This document shows positions 1 through 6,502 of a stretch of DNA of 6,682 nt, one piece after another; the stretch's first letter is position 1; each line of letters begins with the position of its first letter. The DNA comes from Nitrospinae bacterium RIFCSPLOWO2_12_39_16 (lineage in GTDB: Bacteria; Nitrospinota; Nitrospinia; UBA9942): positions 1-6,682 of the forward strand of contig MHDO01000089.1 of the NCBI GenBank assembly GCA_001805005.1, written 5' to 3'. The notes under the pieces are model-generated. The model had not been told where the DNA came from. It was given only the letters and a program-made list of their open reading frames with translations, and ran no database searches. The translations under genes and the position numbers were made by a program.

Positions 1-1
1 T

Positions 2-418
2 GGCGAGATAATCAGCTCCGCCAGTGAGAAGGGTGCAACTGCACATTTAGATGAGACTGCAGGGGGGGCTCTTGCAATAAAAAAGGCAGGTGAAAAATTA
101 GCTTCCAGCCTTATAGACCAGATTATAGCCAAATGGAGCGGAGAGGTTGGCGGTCAGACAACTGTTCAGTTGACTGTATCGGGAATAGACTTTGTTTCCC
201 TGAACAAGTTCAAGACAATAATCCAGTCTCAGGTTCGCGGCGTCTTAAAACTCAATCAGAGGAGTTTTACTGCCGGTGTTGCAGTTATTGATGTGGAGAC
301 GAAGACAAACGCACAGTCAATGGCTGAGGAGCTTGCTATGAAGAACTTTGAAACATTCAAGGTAGAGATTATTGGACTTTCAGCAAATAAAATAGATGTA
401 AAGGTGATACCATTATGA
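2..418 (+). CDS. 3' end of an unrecognised gene, possibly a FlgT/CsgG-associated envelope protein (partial)
   Basis: The frame is open from the left edge of the window to TGA at 416-418, giving the last 138 codons; the true start lies outside. A TTG at 170 is an internal codon, because good coding sequence continues upstream of it. Visible parts are an alanine- and lysine-rich helix around residues 20-50 (AIKKAGEKLASSLIDQIIAKW), then a segment of about 80 residues with an alternating strand/helix pattern (TVSGIDFVSLNKFKTI, then FTAGVAVIDVETKTNAQSMA, then FKVEIIGLSANKIDVKVI). That helix followed by a small alpha/beta domain recalls FlgT-type and CsgG-associated outer-membrane or periplasmic proteins, but this rests on memory of the pattern only. 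The stop overlaps the fecR start (ATGA, 415-418), so the two are almost certainly co-transcribed and translationally coupled. No specific function can be assigned. Confidence 0.75.
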   Translation, partial: GEIISSASEKGATAHLDETAGGALAIKKAGEKLASSLIDQIIAKWSGEVGGQTTVQLTVSGIDFVSLNKFKTIIQSQVRGVLKLNQRSFTAGVAVIDVETKTNAQSMAEELAMKNFETFKVEIIGLSANKIDVKVIPL

Positions 419-1167
419 AAATAAATTTCAAATTCTTATGGATTTTTATCTCTTTCCTTTTTGTTTGCACATATGCCTATGCAAAGATAGAGGTCAAGAC
501 AGACTCTGCTGTTATCACATTCCTTGAGGGCAGCGCAGAATATAAAAAGAGGGATGATAGCAAATGGAATGTCTTAAAGAAGGATACGATTCTCAAAGAG
601 GGAGATGAAGTAAAGACACTTGAAAAGACAAGGATTGAGCTTACCCTATTGGATAAGAGTGTTATGAGATTTGCCTCCAACACATCATTTTTAATTGCCC
701 AGCTAAAATCTGCAAAAGGGGATAAGGGCGGGTCAGCAGGCGTAAAATTATTTTTGGGCAAATTCTATGGAAATGTATCAAAAATGACAAAGAAGGATTC
801 AGAATTCAAGGTTGAGACAAAGGTAGCAGTAGCAGGAGTGAGGGGGACTATCTACAGGGTTGATATGGAGAAGGATAATTCATATCTGACAAGAGTTTAT
901 GAAGGAAAGATAGAGGTATCAAATCCACCTTATGAAATTCCAAAACCGCAGGCAGTTGGCGGTCCACAGCCCATTCCTGGACCATCAAGGATAGAAGGTC
1001 CCAAACAGGTAACATTTGAAGAATGGGTAGAAATAGTCGGTGCACTTCAGCAATACACAATAGCTCCTGACGGGACAAAAAAGAAGGAAGATTTCTCTCT
1101 TGAAGAGGATATGAAGCTTGAGTGGGTAAAATGGAACATGGAAAGGGATAAGTTAGTAGAAGGGTAA
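415..1167 (+). CDS. periplasmic FecR-domain protein
   Basis: This is a 250-residue exported protein. Residues 1-23 form a signal peptide: basic start (MKINFK), hydrophobic core, and a likely cleavage after AYA at 23. Cys18 lies in LFVC, a poor lipobox, so a soluble periplasmic form is more likely than a lipoprotein. Residues about 33-170 match the FecR beta-sandwich pattern, with LKEGDEVKTLEKTRIELTLL at 60-79, the FASNTSF strand, and the hallmark VETKVAVAGVRGTIYRVDME at 133-152. A proline/glycine-rich linker follows (about 170-197), then a charged C-terminal helix region. There is no partner sigma factor or TonB receptor in view and no membrane anchor after the signal peptide. It therefore resembles the stand-alone FecR proteins of envelope systems rather than the iron-dicitrate anti-sigma regulator. 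The ATG overlaps the preceding stop, and AAGGTG at 401-406, 8 nt upstream, is a suitable ribosome binding site. The ligand and partners are unknown. Confidence 0.85.
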   Translation: MKINFKFLWIFISFLFVCTYAYAKIEVKTDSAVITFLEGSAEYKKRDDSKWNVLKKDTILKEGDEVKTLEKTRIELTLLDKSVMRFASNTSFLIAQLKSAKGDKGGSAGVKLFLGKFYGNVSKMTKKDSEFKVETKVAVAGVRGTIYRVDMEKDNSYLTRVYEGKIEVSNPPYEIPKPQAVGGPQPIPGPSRIEGPKQVTFEEWVEIVGALQQYTIAPDGTKKKEDFSLEEDMKLEWVKWNMERDKLVEG

Positions 1168-1202
1168 TGTTGCTATAACTGTCTCACGAAAATTTTTGCC
1201 CA

Positions 1203-2006
1203 TTATCTTAGTTCAAGAACATCCTGCATGTCATAGATTCCATGCGGCCTATCAACAATCCACAATGCCGCCTTTACAGCACCCCTTGCAAAATTATCCC
1301 TGCTCTGTGCTTTATGGGTAATCTCAAGCCTTTCACCGAGCCCTCCAAACATAACTGTATGCTCACCGACAATATCCCCAGCCCTTATTGTCTGGATGCC
1401 TATCTCTTCTTTCTTTCTCTCTCCGATAACACCCTTCCTCGCATACACGCCAACCTTTGATAAATCCCTATTAACGGAATCAGCTAAAATCTCGGCCATC
1501 CTTATTGCTGTCCCGCTTGGTGCATCTTTTTTTAATCTATGATGCGCCTCAATTATCTCAATATCATATTCATCACCAAGTATCTTTGCCATATCTCTGA
1601 GCACCTTAAACATGACATTTACACCAACACTCATGTTTGGTGAAAGGACGCATCTTATTTCTTTGGAAAGGTCTTTTATCTTTTTAAGATGTTCATCGGA
1701 GAAACCTGTCGTGCCGATAACTATTGCCTTCTTCTCTTCTGCTGCAGCATAGAGATGCTCCAATGACGAGGCAGGGGATGTAAAATCAATAATGACATCG
1801 CACCCTTTTATAATCTCTGTAATATCATCCGAAATAGAGATGTTATTCTTCCCTATTCCGGCTAATTCACCCGAATCTTTACCTATAAACTTTGAGCCTC
1901 TCTTTTCAGTAGCACCTACAAGCTTTATGCCCTCAGTCTCATTTATAATATTTATTATCCTGCACCCCATCTTACCAGCAGCACCTGTAACTATAACTTT
2001 AATCAT
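1203..2006 (-). CDS. dapB: 4-hydroxy-tetrahydrodipicolinate reductase
   Basis: DapB catalyses the NAD(P)H-dependent reduction that follows DapA, giving tetrahydrodipicolinate for lysine and meso-DAP synthesis in the cytoplasm. At 267 residues it has family length. The N-terminal Rossmann motif is GAAGKMG (8-14), the GTTG loop is at 98-101, and the active-site block EAHHRLKKDAPSGTA spans 153-167. In that block H155/H156 correspond to E. coli H159/H160 and K159 to K163. The C-terminal GERLEITHKAQSRDNFARGA segment (224-243) is also typical. Acidic E34 at the end of the second strand is compatible with NADH use, but cofactor choice cannot be read securely. The ATG overlaps the dapA stop by 4 nt (2003-2006), indicating translational coupling. 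An AAAGGG within the dapA end lies 11 nt upstream, a rather long spacing. It is the last gene of the dapF-dapA-dapB cluster and converges on fecR with a 35-nt gap. Confidence 0.97.
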   Translation of the reverse strand: MIKVIVTGAAGKMGCRIINIINETEGIKLVGATEKRGSKFIGKDSGELAGIGKNNISISDDITEIIKGCDVIIDFTSPASSLEHLYAAAEEKKAIVIGTTGFSDEHLKKIKDLSKEIRCVLSPNMSVGVNVMFKVLRDMAKILGDEYDIEIIEAHHRLKKDAPSGTAIRMAEILADSVNRDLSKVGVYARKGVIGERKKEEIGIQTIRAGDIVGEHTVMFGGLGERLEITHKAQSRDNFARGAVKAALWIVDRPHGIYDMQDVLELR

Positions 2007-2875
2007 AATAAACCATACCCTTTCATTACAATCTTAAGTCTCTCTAAATTTTTATCAGACATCTGACACAATGGAAGTCTCATCTCATTAGAGACCTTTC
2101 CCATTAAAGAGAGGGCAGTCTTGACAGGTATGGGATTTGTCTCATAAAACATGGCGTCATTTAATTGCCTCATTTTGAAATGCAACCCTTTTACCTTTTG
2201 AATATTCCCATTAAAATATTCATTGCACATATTGGCTACATCTCTTGGGGCAACATTTGCGGTAACTGATATAACACCCTTTCCTCCTATTGTAAGCAAA
2301 GGAAAAGTAGTAAAATCATCTCCTGAAAGAACAATAAAATTATCCCCGCAGAGAGCAATCACATCACTTACCTGTCTCATATCCCCTGTTGCCTCTTTTA
2401 TACCTATGATGTTCTTTACCTTTGAAAGCTTCGCTACTGTATCAGGGAGCATATTTACACCTGTCCTTCCGGGGACATTATAAAGAAACTGTGGAATATC
2501 TACTGATTCTGCTATTGTCCTATAGTGCTGATATAACCCCTCCTGGGTAGGTTTATTATAATAAGGAGTTATTAAAAGGGCGGCATCTGCACCGGCAGAC
2601 TTTGCATGACCTGTCAGCATTATAGACTCGGCTGTAGAATTTGAGCCTGTCCCTGCAATTACTGGAATCCTTTTATTGACAATCTCCACTGTAAGCTCAA
2701 TAACCCTCTCATGTTCCTGATGAGAGAGTGTCGCCGACTCGCCTGTTGTCCCGCACGGAACGATCCCATGGGTCCCCTCTCTTATTTGGAATTCAATAAG
2801 GTTGGCGTAAGCCTTCTCATCTATCTTTCCATTCTTAAATGGAGTTACTATTGCTACAAAAGAACCTTTGAACAT
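2003..2875 (-). CDS. dapA: 4-hydroxy-tetrahydrodipicolinate synthase
   Basis: DapA condenses pyruvate with aspartate semialdehyde, the first committed step of the lysine/DAP branch. The 290-residue protein is full length and begins with the typical MFKGSFVAIVTPF. All known catalytic residues are present, numbered one lower than in E. coli: T43/T44 in GTTGES, Y106 in ITPYYNKP, Y132 and R137 in YNVPGRTG, and the Schiff-base lysine K160 in GIKEATGD. It is a TIM-barrel enzyme of the DapA/N-acetylneuraminate lyase family, and this residue set supports DapA over the sugar-acid aldolases. The start is fixed by homology, but no Shine-Dalgarno sequence is visible upstream. The 5' side becomes a 7-nt periodic palindromic repeat from 2881, only 5 nt from the ATG. 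It lies 88 nt downstream of dapF and overlaps dapB by 4 nt. Confidence 0.97.
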   Translation of the reverse strand: MFKGSFVAIVTPFKNGKIDEKAYANLIEFQIREGTHGIVPCGTTGESATLSHQEHERVIELTVEIVNKRIPVIAGTGSNSTAESIMLTGHAKSAGADAALLITPYYNKPTQEGLYQHYRTIAESVDIPQFLYNVPGRTGVNMLPDTVAKLSKVKNIIGIKEATGDMRQVSDVIALCGDNFIVLSGDDFTTFPLLTIGGKGVISVTANVAPRDVANMCNEYFNGNIQKVKGLHFKMRQLNDAMFYETNPIPVKTALSLMGKVSNEMRLPLCQMSDKNLERLKIVMKGYGLL

Positions 2876-2880
2876 AAATT

Positions 2881-2959
2881 ATTGTAGATTGACTATTGAA
2901 AATTGAATATTGAAGATTGTTAAATATATCCTTAAATCTTCAATCGACAATCTTCAATC
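2881..2959. repeat. palindromic array with 7-nt period between dapF and dapA
   Basis: In the left arm ATTG recurs exactly every 7 nt at 2881, 2888, 2895, 2902, 2909 and 2916. In the right arm CAAT recurs at 2941, 2948 and 2955. The arms are inverted: 2909-2920 pairs perfectly with 2947-2958 (12 bp). In another register 2895-2918 pairs with 2935-2958 at 20 of 24 positions around a 16-nt loop. The right arm also holds an 11-nt direct repeat (2935-2945 and 2949-2959). The element nearly fills the dapF-dapA gap, starting 5 nt before the dapA ATG and ending 4 nt from the dapF stop. It contains no ORF, and its stem is AT-rich without a U-tract, so it is not a classical terminator. It could act as an intercistronic RNA hairpin; that role is inferred. 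Confidence 0.9.
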
Positions 2960-2963
2960 CGAC

Positions 2964-3782
2964 TCAATACCCCTCCTCCCACAGTTCGCCATTATACACA
3001 ATTGCCGTATCCCCTTCCAGATACACATCCTTAAAACCTGTATGGTCAATTCTGAAATATATATTTAATATCTCTCCGCCCCTTGTTTTAACTGCTACAG
3101 GTGATTTCACCTGCCCACCAAGAGAAGTTATCAAGGCACTTGCCACTGCACCTGTCCCGCATGCAAGAGTCTCATCCTCAACCCCTCTTTCATAAGTTCT
3201 CATCAATATATTATGTTCATCCACAATCTGGGCAAAGTCAACATTTGTTCCCGCAGGCTGAAATTTTTTATGATATCTGATTTTTCTCCCTATCCCAACT
3301 ACATCAAAATTTTCTATATTCGGAATAATCTTGACAGCATGTGGAACACCTGTATTTATAAAGGACAATACCCTTACCCTCTCATCAACTGGTATTTCAA
3401 GATTTCTCCTCAAGTCCTTTGGCTCAAGCATGGCAAGTTTAACCCTTCTTCCTTTTACCTCTGCCTTTATAATACCTGCCTTTGTCTCAAATGATATATT
3501 ATCCTTTGCAATTTTGTGAATATATGCAAACCTCGCTGCACATCTCCCGCCGTTTCCGCACATCTCTGCCTCACTGCCGTCAGAATTATAAAATCTCCAT
3601 CTAAAATCAACTTTATCTGAAGACTCTATTAAAATCAGCCCATCCGCACCTACTGAGAAATTTCTATGGCAGACTTTTGCAGCAAACTGACTTATATTCC
3701 CACCGACCAATCCTTTACGGTTGTCAATCAAGATAAAGTCATTCCCGCTCCCATTCATTTTATAAAAAGGAATCTTTGACAT
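2964..3782 (-). CDS. dapF: diaminopimelate epimerase
   Basis: DapF is a cofactor-independent epimerase that converts LL-DAP to meso-DAP for peptidoglycan and lysine. With the ATG at 3780-3782 it has 272 residues, the usual length. The two catalytic cysteines of the two-base mechanism are present: C75 in MCGNGGR and C208 in ACGTGA, equivalent to C73 and C217 of the H. influenzae enzyme. Other family landmarks are FYKMNGSGNDF near the N-terminus, NSDGSEAEMCGNGGRC (67-81), NTGVPHAV (143-150), and ERGVEDETLACGTG (198-211). A TTG three bases upstream (3785) is rejected as start because the strong Shine-Dalgarno at 3790-3797 is 7 nt from the ATG but only 4 nt from the TTG. It is the first gene of the dapF-dapA-dapB cluster, preceded by an extended -10 promoter. 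Its stop is 4 nt from the 7-nt palindromic array. Confidence 0.97.
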   Translation of the reverse strand: MSKIPFYKMNGSGNDFILIDNRKGLVGGNISQFAAKVCHRNFSVGADGLILIESSDKVDFRWRFYNSDGSEAEMCGNGGRCAARFAYIHKIAKDNISFETKAGIIKAEVKGRRVKLAMLEPKDLRRNLEIPVDERVRVLSFINTGVPHAVKIIPNIENFDVVGIGRKIRYHKKFQPAGTNVDFAQIVDEHNILMRTYERGVEDETLACGTGAVASALITSLGGQVKSPVAVKTRGGEILNIYFRIDHTGFKDVYLEGDTAIVYNGELWEEGY

Positions 3783-3789
3783 CAAACAT

Positions 3790-3797
3790 CTCCTCCC
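3790..3797 (-). promoter_or_regulatory. strong Shine-Dalgarno of dapF
   Basis: On the minus strand this reads GGGAGGAG, 7 nt before ATG 3782. It is the best ribosome binding site in the window and decides the dapF start against the TTG at 3785. The dapA and cimA starts, both next to repeat arrays, lack any such sequence. Confidence 0.85.
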
Positions 3798-3812
3798 TCT
3801 TTGATTTTAACA

Positions 3813-3821
3813 ATTATATCA
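3813..3821 (-). promoter_or_regulatory. extended -10 promoter for dapF-dapA-dapB
   Basis: The minus strand reads TGATATAAT, a perfect extended -10 (TGnTATAAT) for a sigma-70-type holoenzyme. With a 17-nt spacer the -35 position (3836-3841) reads TGGCAA, only a weak match, as is common for extended -10 promoters. The predicted transcription start is near 3806, giving a leader of about 24 nt that contains the dapF Shine-Dalgarno. That leader is too short for a lysine riboswitch. This is an inference from consensus only. Confidence 0.6.
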
Positions 3822-3846
3822 GATTCTTTATTCTGTTGCCATATTT

Positions 3847-3875
3847 TTGACCTTTTCCCTTGAAATAAATGCAAT
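3847..3875 (+). promoter_or_regulatory. weak candidate promoter for the ROK kinase
   Basis: TTGACC at 3847-3852 (5 of 6 to the -35 consensus), a 17-nt spacer, and TGCAAT at 3870-3875 (4 of 6 to the -10) could drive the plus-strand kinase. The implied start near 3882 would cut into the AGAGG ribosome site at 3878-3882, so this is doubtful. An alternative -35, TTGCCA at 3836-3841, has only a poor -10 partner (TGAAAT, 3861-3866). Confidence 0.25.
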
Positions 3876-3895
3876 GTAGAGGTTAGAATTATGAC

Positions 3896-4870
3896 ATGAA
3901 AAATTATGTTATTGGGTTAGACCTCGGCGGTACAAATATAAGGGCGGCGGCTGTTACAAGAGGCGGGGAGATTCTTCACAGGGTTAAGATACCTACAGAA
4001 GTAGCAAATGGGAGAGAGAGGGTTATAGCGAATATTTTGAAAGTAATAGATAAAATAAAAAAGGAACTCAAAGGACTTAAACTCTCTGCGGTGGGAATGG
4101 GGATACCCGGGATAATATTTTTTAATAAAGGCATAGTTGCACAATCCCCAAATTTCCCCGACTGGATAGATTTTAATTTAAGAGAAAGATTAAGTAAAAA
4201 TTTGGCTCTCCCCTTTTATATAGATAATGATGCAAATCTGGCTGCTGCAGGTGAAGGATGGCTTGGCGCTGGAAAAAAATTTAACAGTTTCTGTATGCTT
4301 ACACTCGGCACAGGTGTTGGTGGCGGGATTGTTCTTAACAAAAATATATGGCGTGGTGAATACGGTATGGCAGGAGAATTGGGGCATATAACTATATATC
4401 CCGACGGTCATCCCTGTCCTTGTGGTAACAAGGGGTGTCTGGAACAGTATGCATCTGCTACTGGGATTGTTAGAATGGCAATGGAGGGGAAAGAGAAGTT
4501 CGGAGTTTGGAGTTCGGAGTTTGGAGAAAAGGATATTACAGCAGACATGGTATATCAGTTAGCTAAAAAAGGGAATAAAGATGCTCTTGAGATATTCCAA
4601 AAGATGGGGAGGATTCTTGGAATAGGGATAGCTGATTTGATAAATATATTAAATATTGAATTATTTGTTTTAGGCGGTGGAGTTGCAAATGCATGGGATT
4701 ACTTCATCCCATCAACTATTGATGAAGTAAGAAAAAGGGCATACCGTATAACAGGAGAAGGGGTAAAAGTTGTTAAGGCAGAATTAGGTGATGATGCAGG
4801 AATATTCGGCGCCGTATATATGGCAATGAATGAGTTAAAGAGTTCAGGAGTTGTAGAGTTGAGGAGTTAA
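3896..4870 (+). CDS. ROK-family sugar kinase, probably glucokinase
   Basis: This is a 324-residue cytoplasmic ATP-dependent kinase of the ROK family, which usually phosphorylates glucose or an N-acetylated hexosamine. The N-terminal phosphate loop is GLDLGGTNIRAA (7-18). The catalytic aspartate is D112 in IDNDANLAA, followed by LTLGTGVGGGIV (136-146). The ROK signature gives ELGH (161-164) and CPCGNKGCLEQYAS (174-187), with H164, C174, C176 and C181 as the structural zinc site. FVLGGGVAN (257-265) closes the ATP cleft. No helix-turn-helix precedes the kinase domain, so it is an enzyme rather than a ROK repressor. Glucokinase is the best guess; mannokinase or fructokinase cannot be excluded. 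The ATG has AGAGG (3878-3882) 13 nt upstream, a long spacing. Residues 202-210 are encoded by a tandem repeat, and residues 313-324 plus the stop by the 8-nt array, so the C-terminal tail is probably not ancestral. Confidence 0.9.
   Translation: MKNYVIGLDLGGTNIRAAAVTRGGEILHRVKIPTEVANGRERVIANILKVIDKIKKELKGLKLSAVGMGIPGIIFFNKGIVAQSPNFPDWIDFNLRERLSKNLALPFYIDNDANLAAAGEGWLGAGKKFNSFCMLTLGTGVGGGIVLNKNIWRGEYGMAGELGHITIYPDGHPCPCGNKGCLEQYASATGIVRMAMEGKEKFGVWSSEFGEKDITADMVYQLAKKGNKDALEIFQKMGRILGIGIADLINILNIELFVLGGGVANAWDYFIPSTIDEVRKRAYRITGEGVKVVKAELGDDAGIFGAVYMAMNELKSSGVVELRS
4498..4526 (+). repeat. in-gene tandem repeat, four 7-nt units
   Basis: GTTCGGA, GTTTGGA, GTTCGGA and GTTTGGA follow each other at 4498-4525, equivalent to a 14-nt unit (4499-4512) copied exactly at 4513-4526. 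It lies in frame in the kinase gene and encodes residues 202-210 (FGVWSSEFG), in a variable loop after the zinc-binding motif. The word resembles the arms of the three palindromic arrays, but no reverse-complement arm follows. Because 28 nt is not a multiple of three, a simple clean insertion would have shifted the frame. Confidence 0.85.
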
Positions 4871-4935
4871 AAACTTTCCGCACGCTAATCTTCTGAACTC
4901 CTTAACTCTTTAACTCCTCAACCTTTAAACTCCTT
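4832..4935. repeat. palindromic array with 8-nt period at the convergent kinase/cimA 3' ends
   Basis: GAGTT recurs exactly every 8 nt at 4832, 4840, 4848, 4856 and 4864. On the other arm AAC(T/C) recurs every 8 nt at 4896, 4904, 4912, 4920 and 4928. The arms are inverted and can pair in competing registers: 4858-4871 with 4909-4922 (14 of 14), or 4832-4852 with 4896-4916 (20 of 21). The loop contains ACTTTCCGCACGC. Both convergent genes end inside it: the kinase stop at 4868-4870 and the cimA stop at 4918-4920. It may serve as a bidirectional 3' hairpin for the two mRNAs, but there is no U-tract, so calling it a terminator would be speculative. Confidence 0.92.
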
Positions 4936-6489
4936 ATGCAGTTTATAATCAATACTATCCACCAATGCTTGCCAGCTTGCCTCAATAATATTTCCTGAAA
5001 CCCCTACAGTCCCCCATTTTGACTCGTAATCACCCGATTCAATCAAAACCCTCGTTTTTGCCTCAGTCCCTTTTTTCTCTTCAAGGATACGAACCTTGAA
5101 ATCAATGAGCTTTGTCTCTTTAAGCTCAGGATAGAATTTTTCCAGCGCCTTTCTCAGGGCGTTATCAAGGGCATTGACAGGTCCATTCCCCTCTGCAGCA
5201 GCAACCTCAAGCTTATCACCCACCTGAATCTTTATAGTTGCCTCAGAAATCGGCTCCTCATCCATGTGCCTCTTTTCCACTATCACCCTGAACCCCTTTA
5301 AATCAAAGAATTTTCTTCTGACACCTTTTGCCTCCTTCATCAAGAGTTCAAATGAGCCTTCAGCACCTTCAAACTGAAAACCCTGATTCTCAAGCTCCTT
5401 TAGTTCATGCAGTATATGTTTTACAGCAGGGTCATGGCTTTCTATATCTATTCCATATTCCTTTGCCTTCCATAGGACATTGCTCCGCCCTGATTGCTCT
5501 GATACAAGGATACGCTGTGTATTTCCGACAAGTTCAGGTCGGACATGCTCATAGGTCTCGGGGTTTTTCATCACTGCACTTACATGAATCCCCCCTTTAT
5601 GTGCAAATGCACTCTTACCTACATAAGGTCTGTGATTCCAGTGCCTCATATTTGCAAGCTCATCCACAAAATAAGATACCTCCCTCAACTTTTTCAACTG
5701 TCCATCAGTTATGCAGTCTAACTTTAACTTTATTTTTAGATTCGGAATTATTGAGCATAGATTGGCATTGCCGCACCTCTCCCCATATCCGTTTATAGTC
5801 CCTTGAACCTGTCCTGCCCCCAGAGTTACAGCAACTATAGTATTCGCCACTGCCATCTCAGCATCATTATGGGTATGAATGCCGAGTGGTTTTGAAATGT
5901 TTTTTTTGACATCCGCAAATATTACAGGCAGTTCATTTGGCATTGTCCCGCCATTAGTATCACAGAGGACAATAACATCAGCACCTGCATCCTCTGCTGC
6001 CTTGAGTGTCTTTATTGCATACTGGGGATTGCCTTTATATCCGTCAAAAAAATGCTCTGCATCAAGCATAACCTCAGGGACACGGGATTTTAAATATTTG
6101 ACAGAGTCATATATCATCTCAAGATTCTCCTCAAGGCTTGTGCGGAGGGCATCCCTTACATGGAGATCCCATGTTTTCCCCAAAAGTGTTACCACAGGTG
6201 TTTTTGCAGTTAGCAGTGCCGCTATGTTTTCATCTGTATCCACCTTTACCTTTGGTTTTCTCGTGCTTCCAAAGGCAGCTACCTTTGCATGATGTAATTT
6301 ATATTTCTTTATCTCACTAAAAAATTCAGTATCCTTCGGGTTTGCCCCTGGCCATCCACCCTCAATATAGTGGACACCAAGTTCATCTAATTTCAGGGCA
6401 ATCCTTATCTTATCCTCAAGAGAGAAGGATATATCCTCCGACTGGCTCCCGTCCCTTAATGTAGTATCGTATATTTTTATCTGTCGCAT
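4918..6489 (-). CDS. cimA: (R)-citramalate synthase
   Basis: CimA condenses pyruvate with acetyl-CoA to citramalate, opening the threonine-independent route to isoleucine. From ATG 6489 it has 523 residues, the usual length for the bacterial citramalate synthase type. The HMGL-like barrel carries KIYDTTLRDGSQ (5-16), with the catalytic arginine and metal-binding aspartate R12/D13. The metal-binding HTHNDAEMAVANT is at 205-217 and GTINGYGERCGNANL at 230-244. FAHKGGIHVSAV (295-306) marks the family, and the last 150 or so residues form a LeuA-type allosteric domain (for example AAAEGNGPVNALDNALRKAL, 430-449). 2-isopropylmalate and homocitrate synthases are less likely given this length and motif set. 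An upstream TTG at 6516 lies in the repeat array and adds a non-conserved tail, so ATG 6489 is preferred. No Shine-Dalgarno is visible before it. The final KEFKG and stop fall in the 8-nt array. Confidence 0.93.
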   Translation of the reverse strand: MRQIKIYDTTLRDGSQSEDISFSLEDKIRIALKLDELGVHYIEGGWPGANPKDTEFFSEIKKYKLHHAKVAAFGSTRKPKVKVDTDENIAALLTAKTPVVTLLGKTWDLHVRDALRTSLEENLEMIYDSVKYLKSRVPEVMLDAEHFFDGYKGNPQYAIKTLKAAEDAGADVIVLCDTNGGTMPNELPVIFADVKKNISKPLGIHTHNDAEMAVANTIVAVTLGAGQVQGTINGYGERCGNANLCSIIPNLKIKLKLDCITDGQLKKLREVSYFVDELANMRHWNHRPYVGKSAFAHKGGIHVSAVMKNPETYEHVRPELVGNTQRILVSEQSGRSNVLWKAKEYGIDIESHDPAVKHILHELKELENQGFQFEGAEGSFELLMKEAKGVRRKFFDLKGFRVIVEKRHMDEEPISEATIKIQVGDKLEVAAAEGNGPVNALDNALRKALEKFYPELKETKLIDFKVRILEEKKGTEAKTRVLIESGDYESKWGTVGVSGNIIEASWQALVDSIDYKLHKEFKG

Positions 6490-6502
6490 AAAAATAAAGA
6501 TT

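Noticed and set aside
170..418. A separate 82-residue gene starting at TTG 170
   Set aside because: The same frame is open to the window edge with protein-like sequence, so this is only the tail of a longer gene.
1168..1202. Intrinsic terminator between the convergent fecR and dapB genes
   Set aside because: The 35-nt gap has an AAAATTTTT run but no adjacent GC-rich stem that I can find.
2881..2959. CRISPR array or insertion-sequence terminal repeats as explanation of the periodic hairpins
   Set aside because: Units are 6-8 nt without spacers, there is no transposase or enclosed ORF, and the three loci differ in period, so neither model fits.
3783..3895. Lysine riboswitch or other leader RNA in front of dapF
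   Set aside because: The divergent gap is 113 nt and the best promoter leaves a leader of only about 24 nt; no riboswitch core motif is visible.
5328..5798. A 156-codon plus-strand open frame, and another at 5879-6292
   Set aside because: Both are antisense to cimA, whose conserved motifs cover the region in one frame; the plus-strand translations show no recognisable domain and no ribosome binding site was identified.
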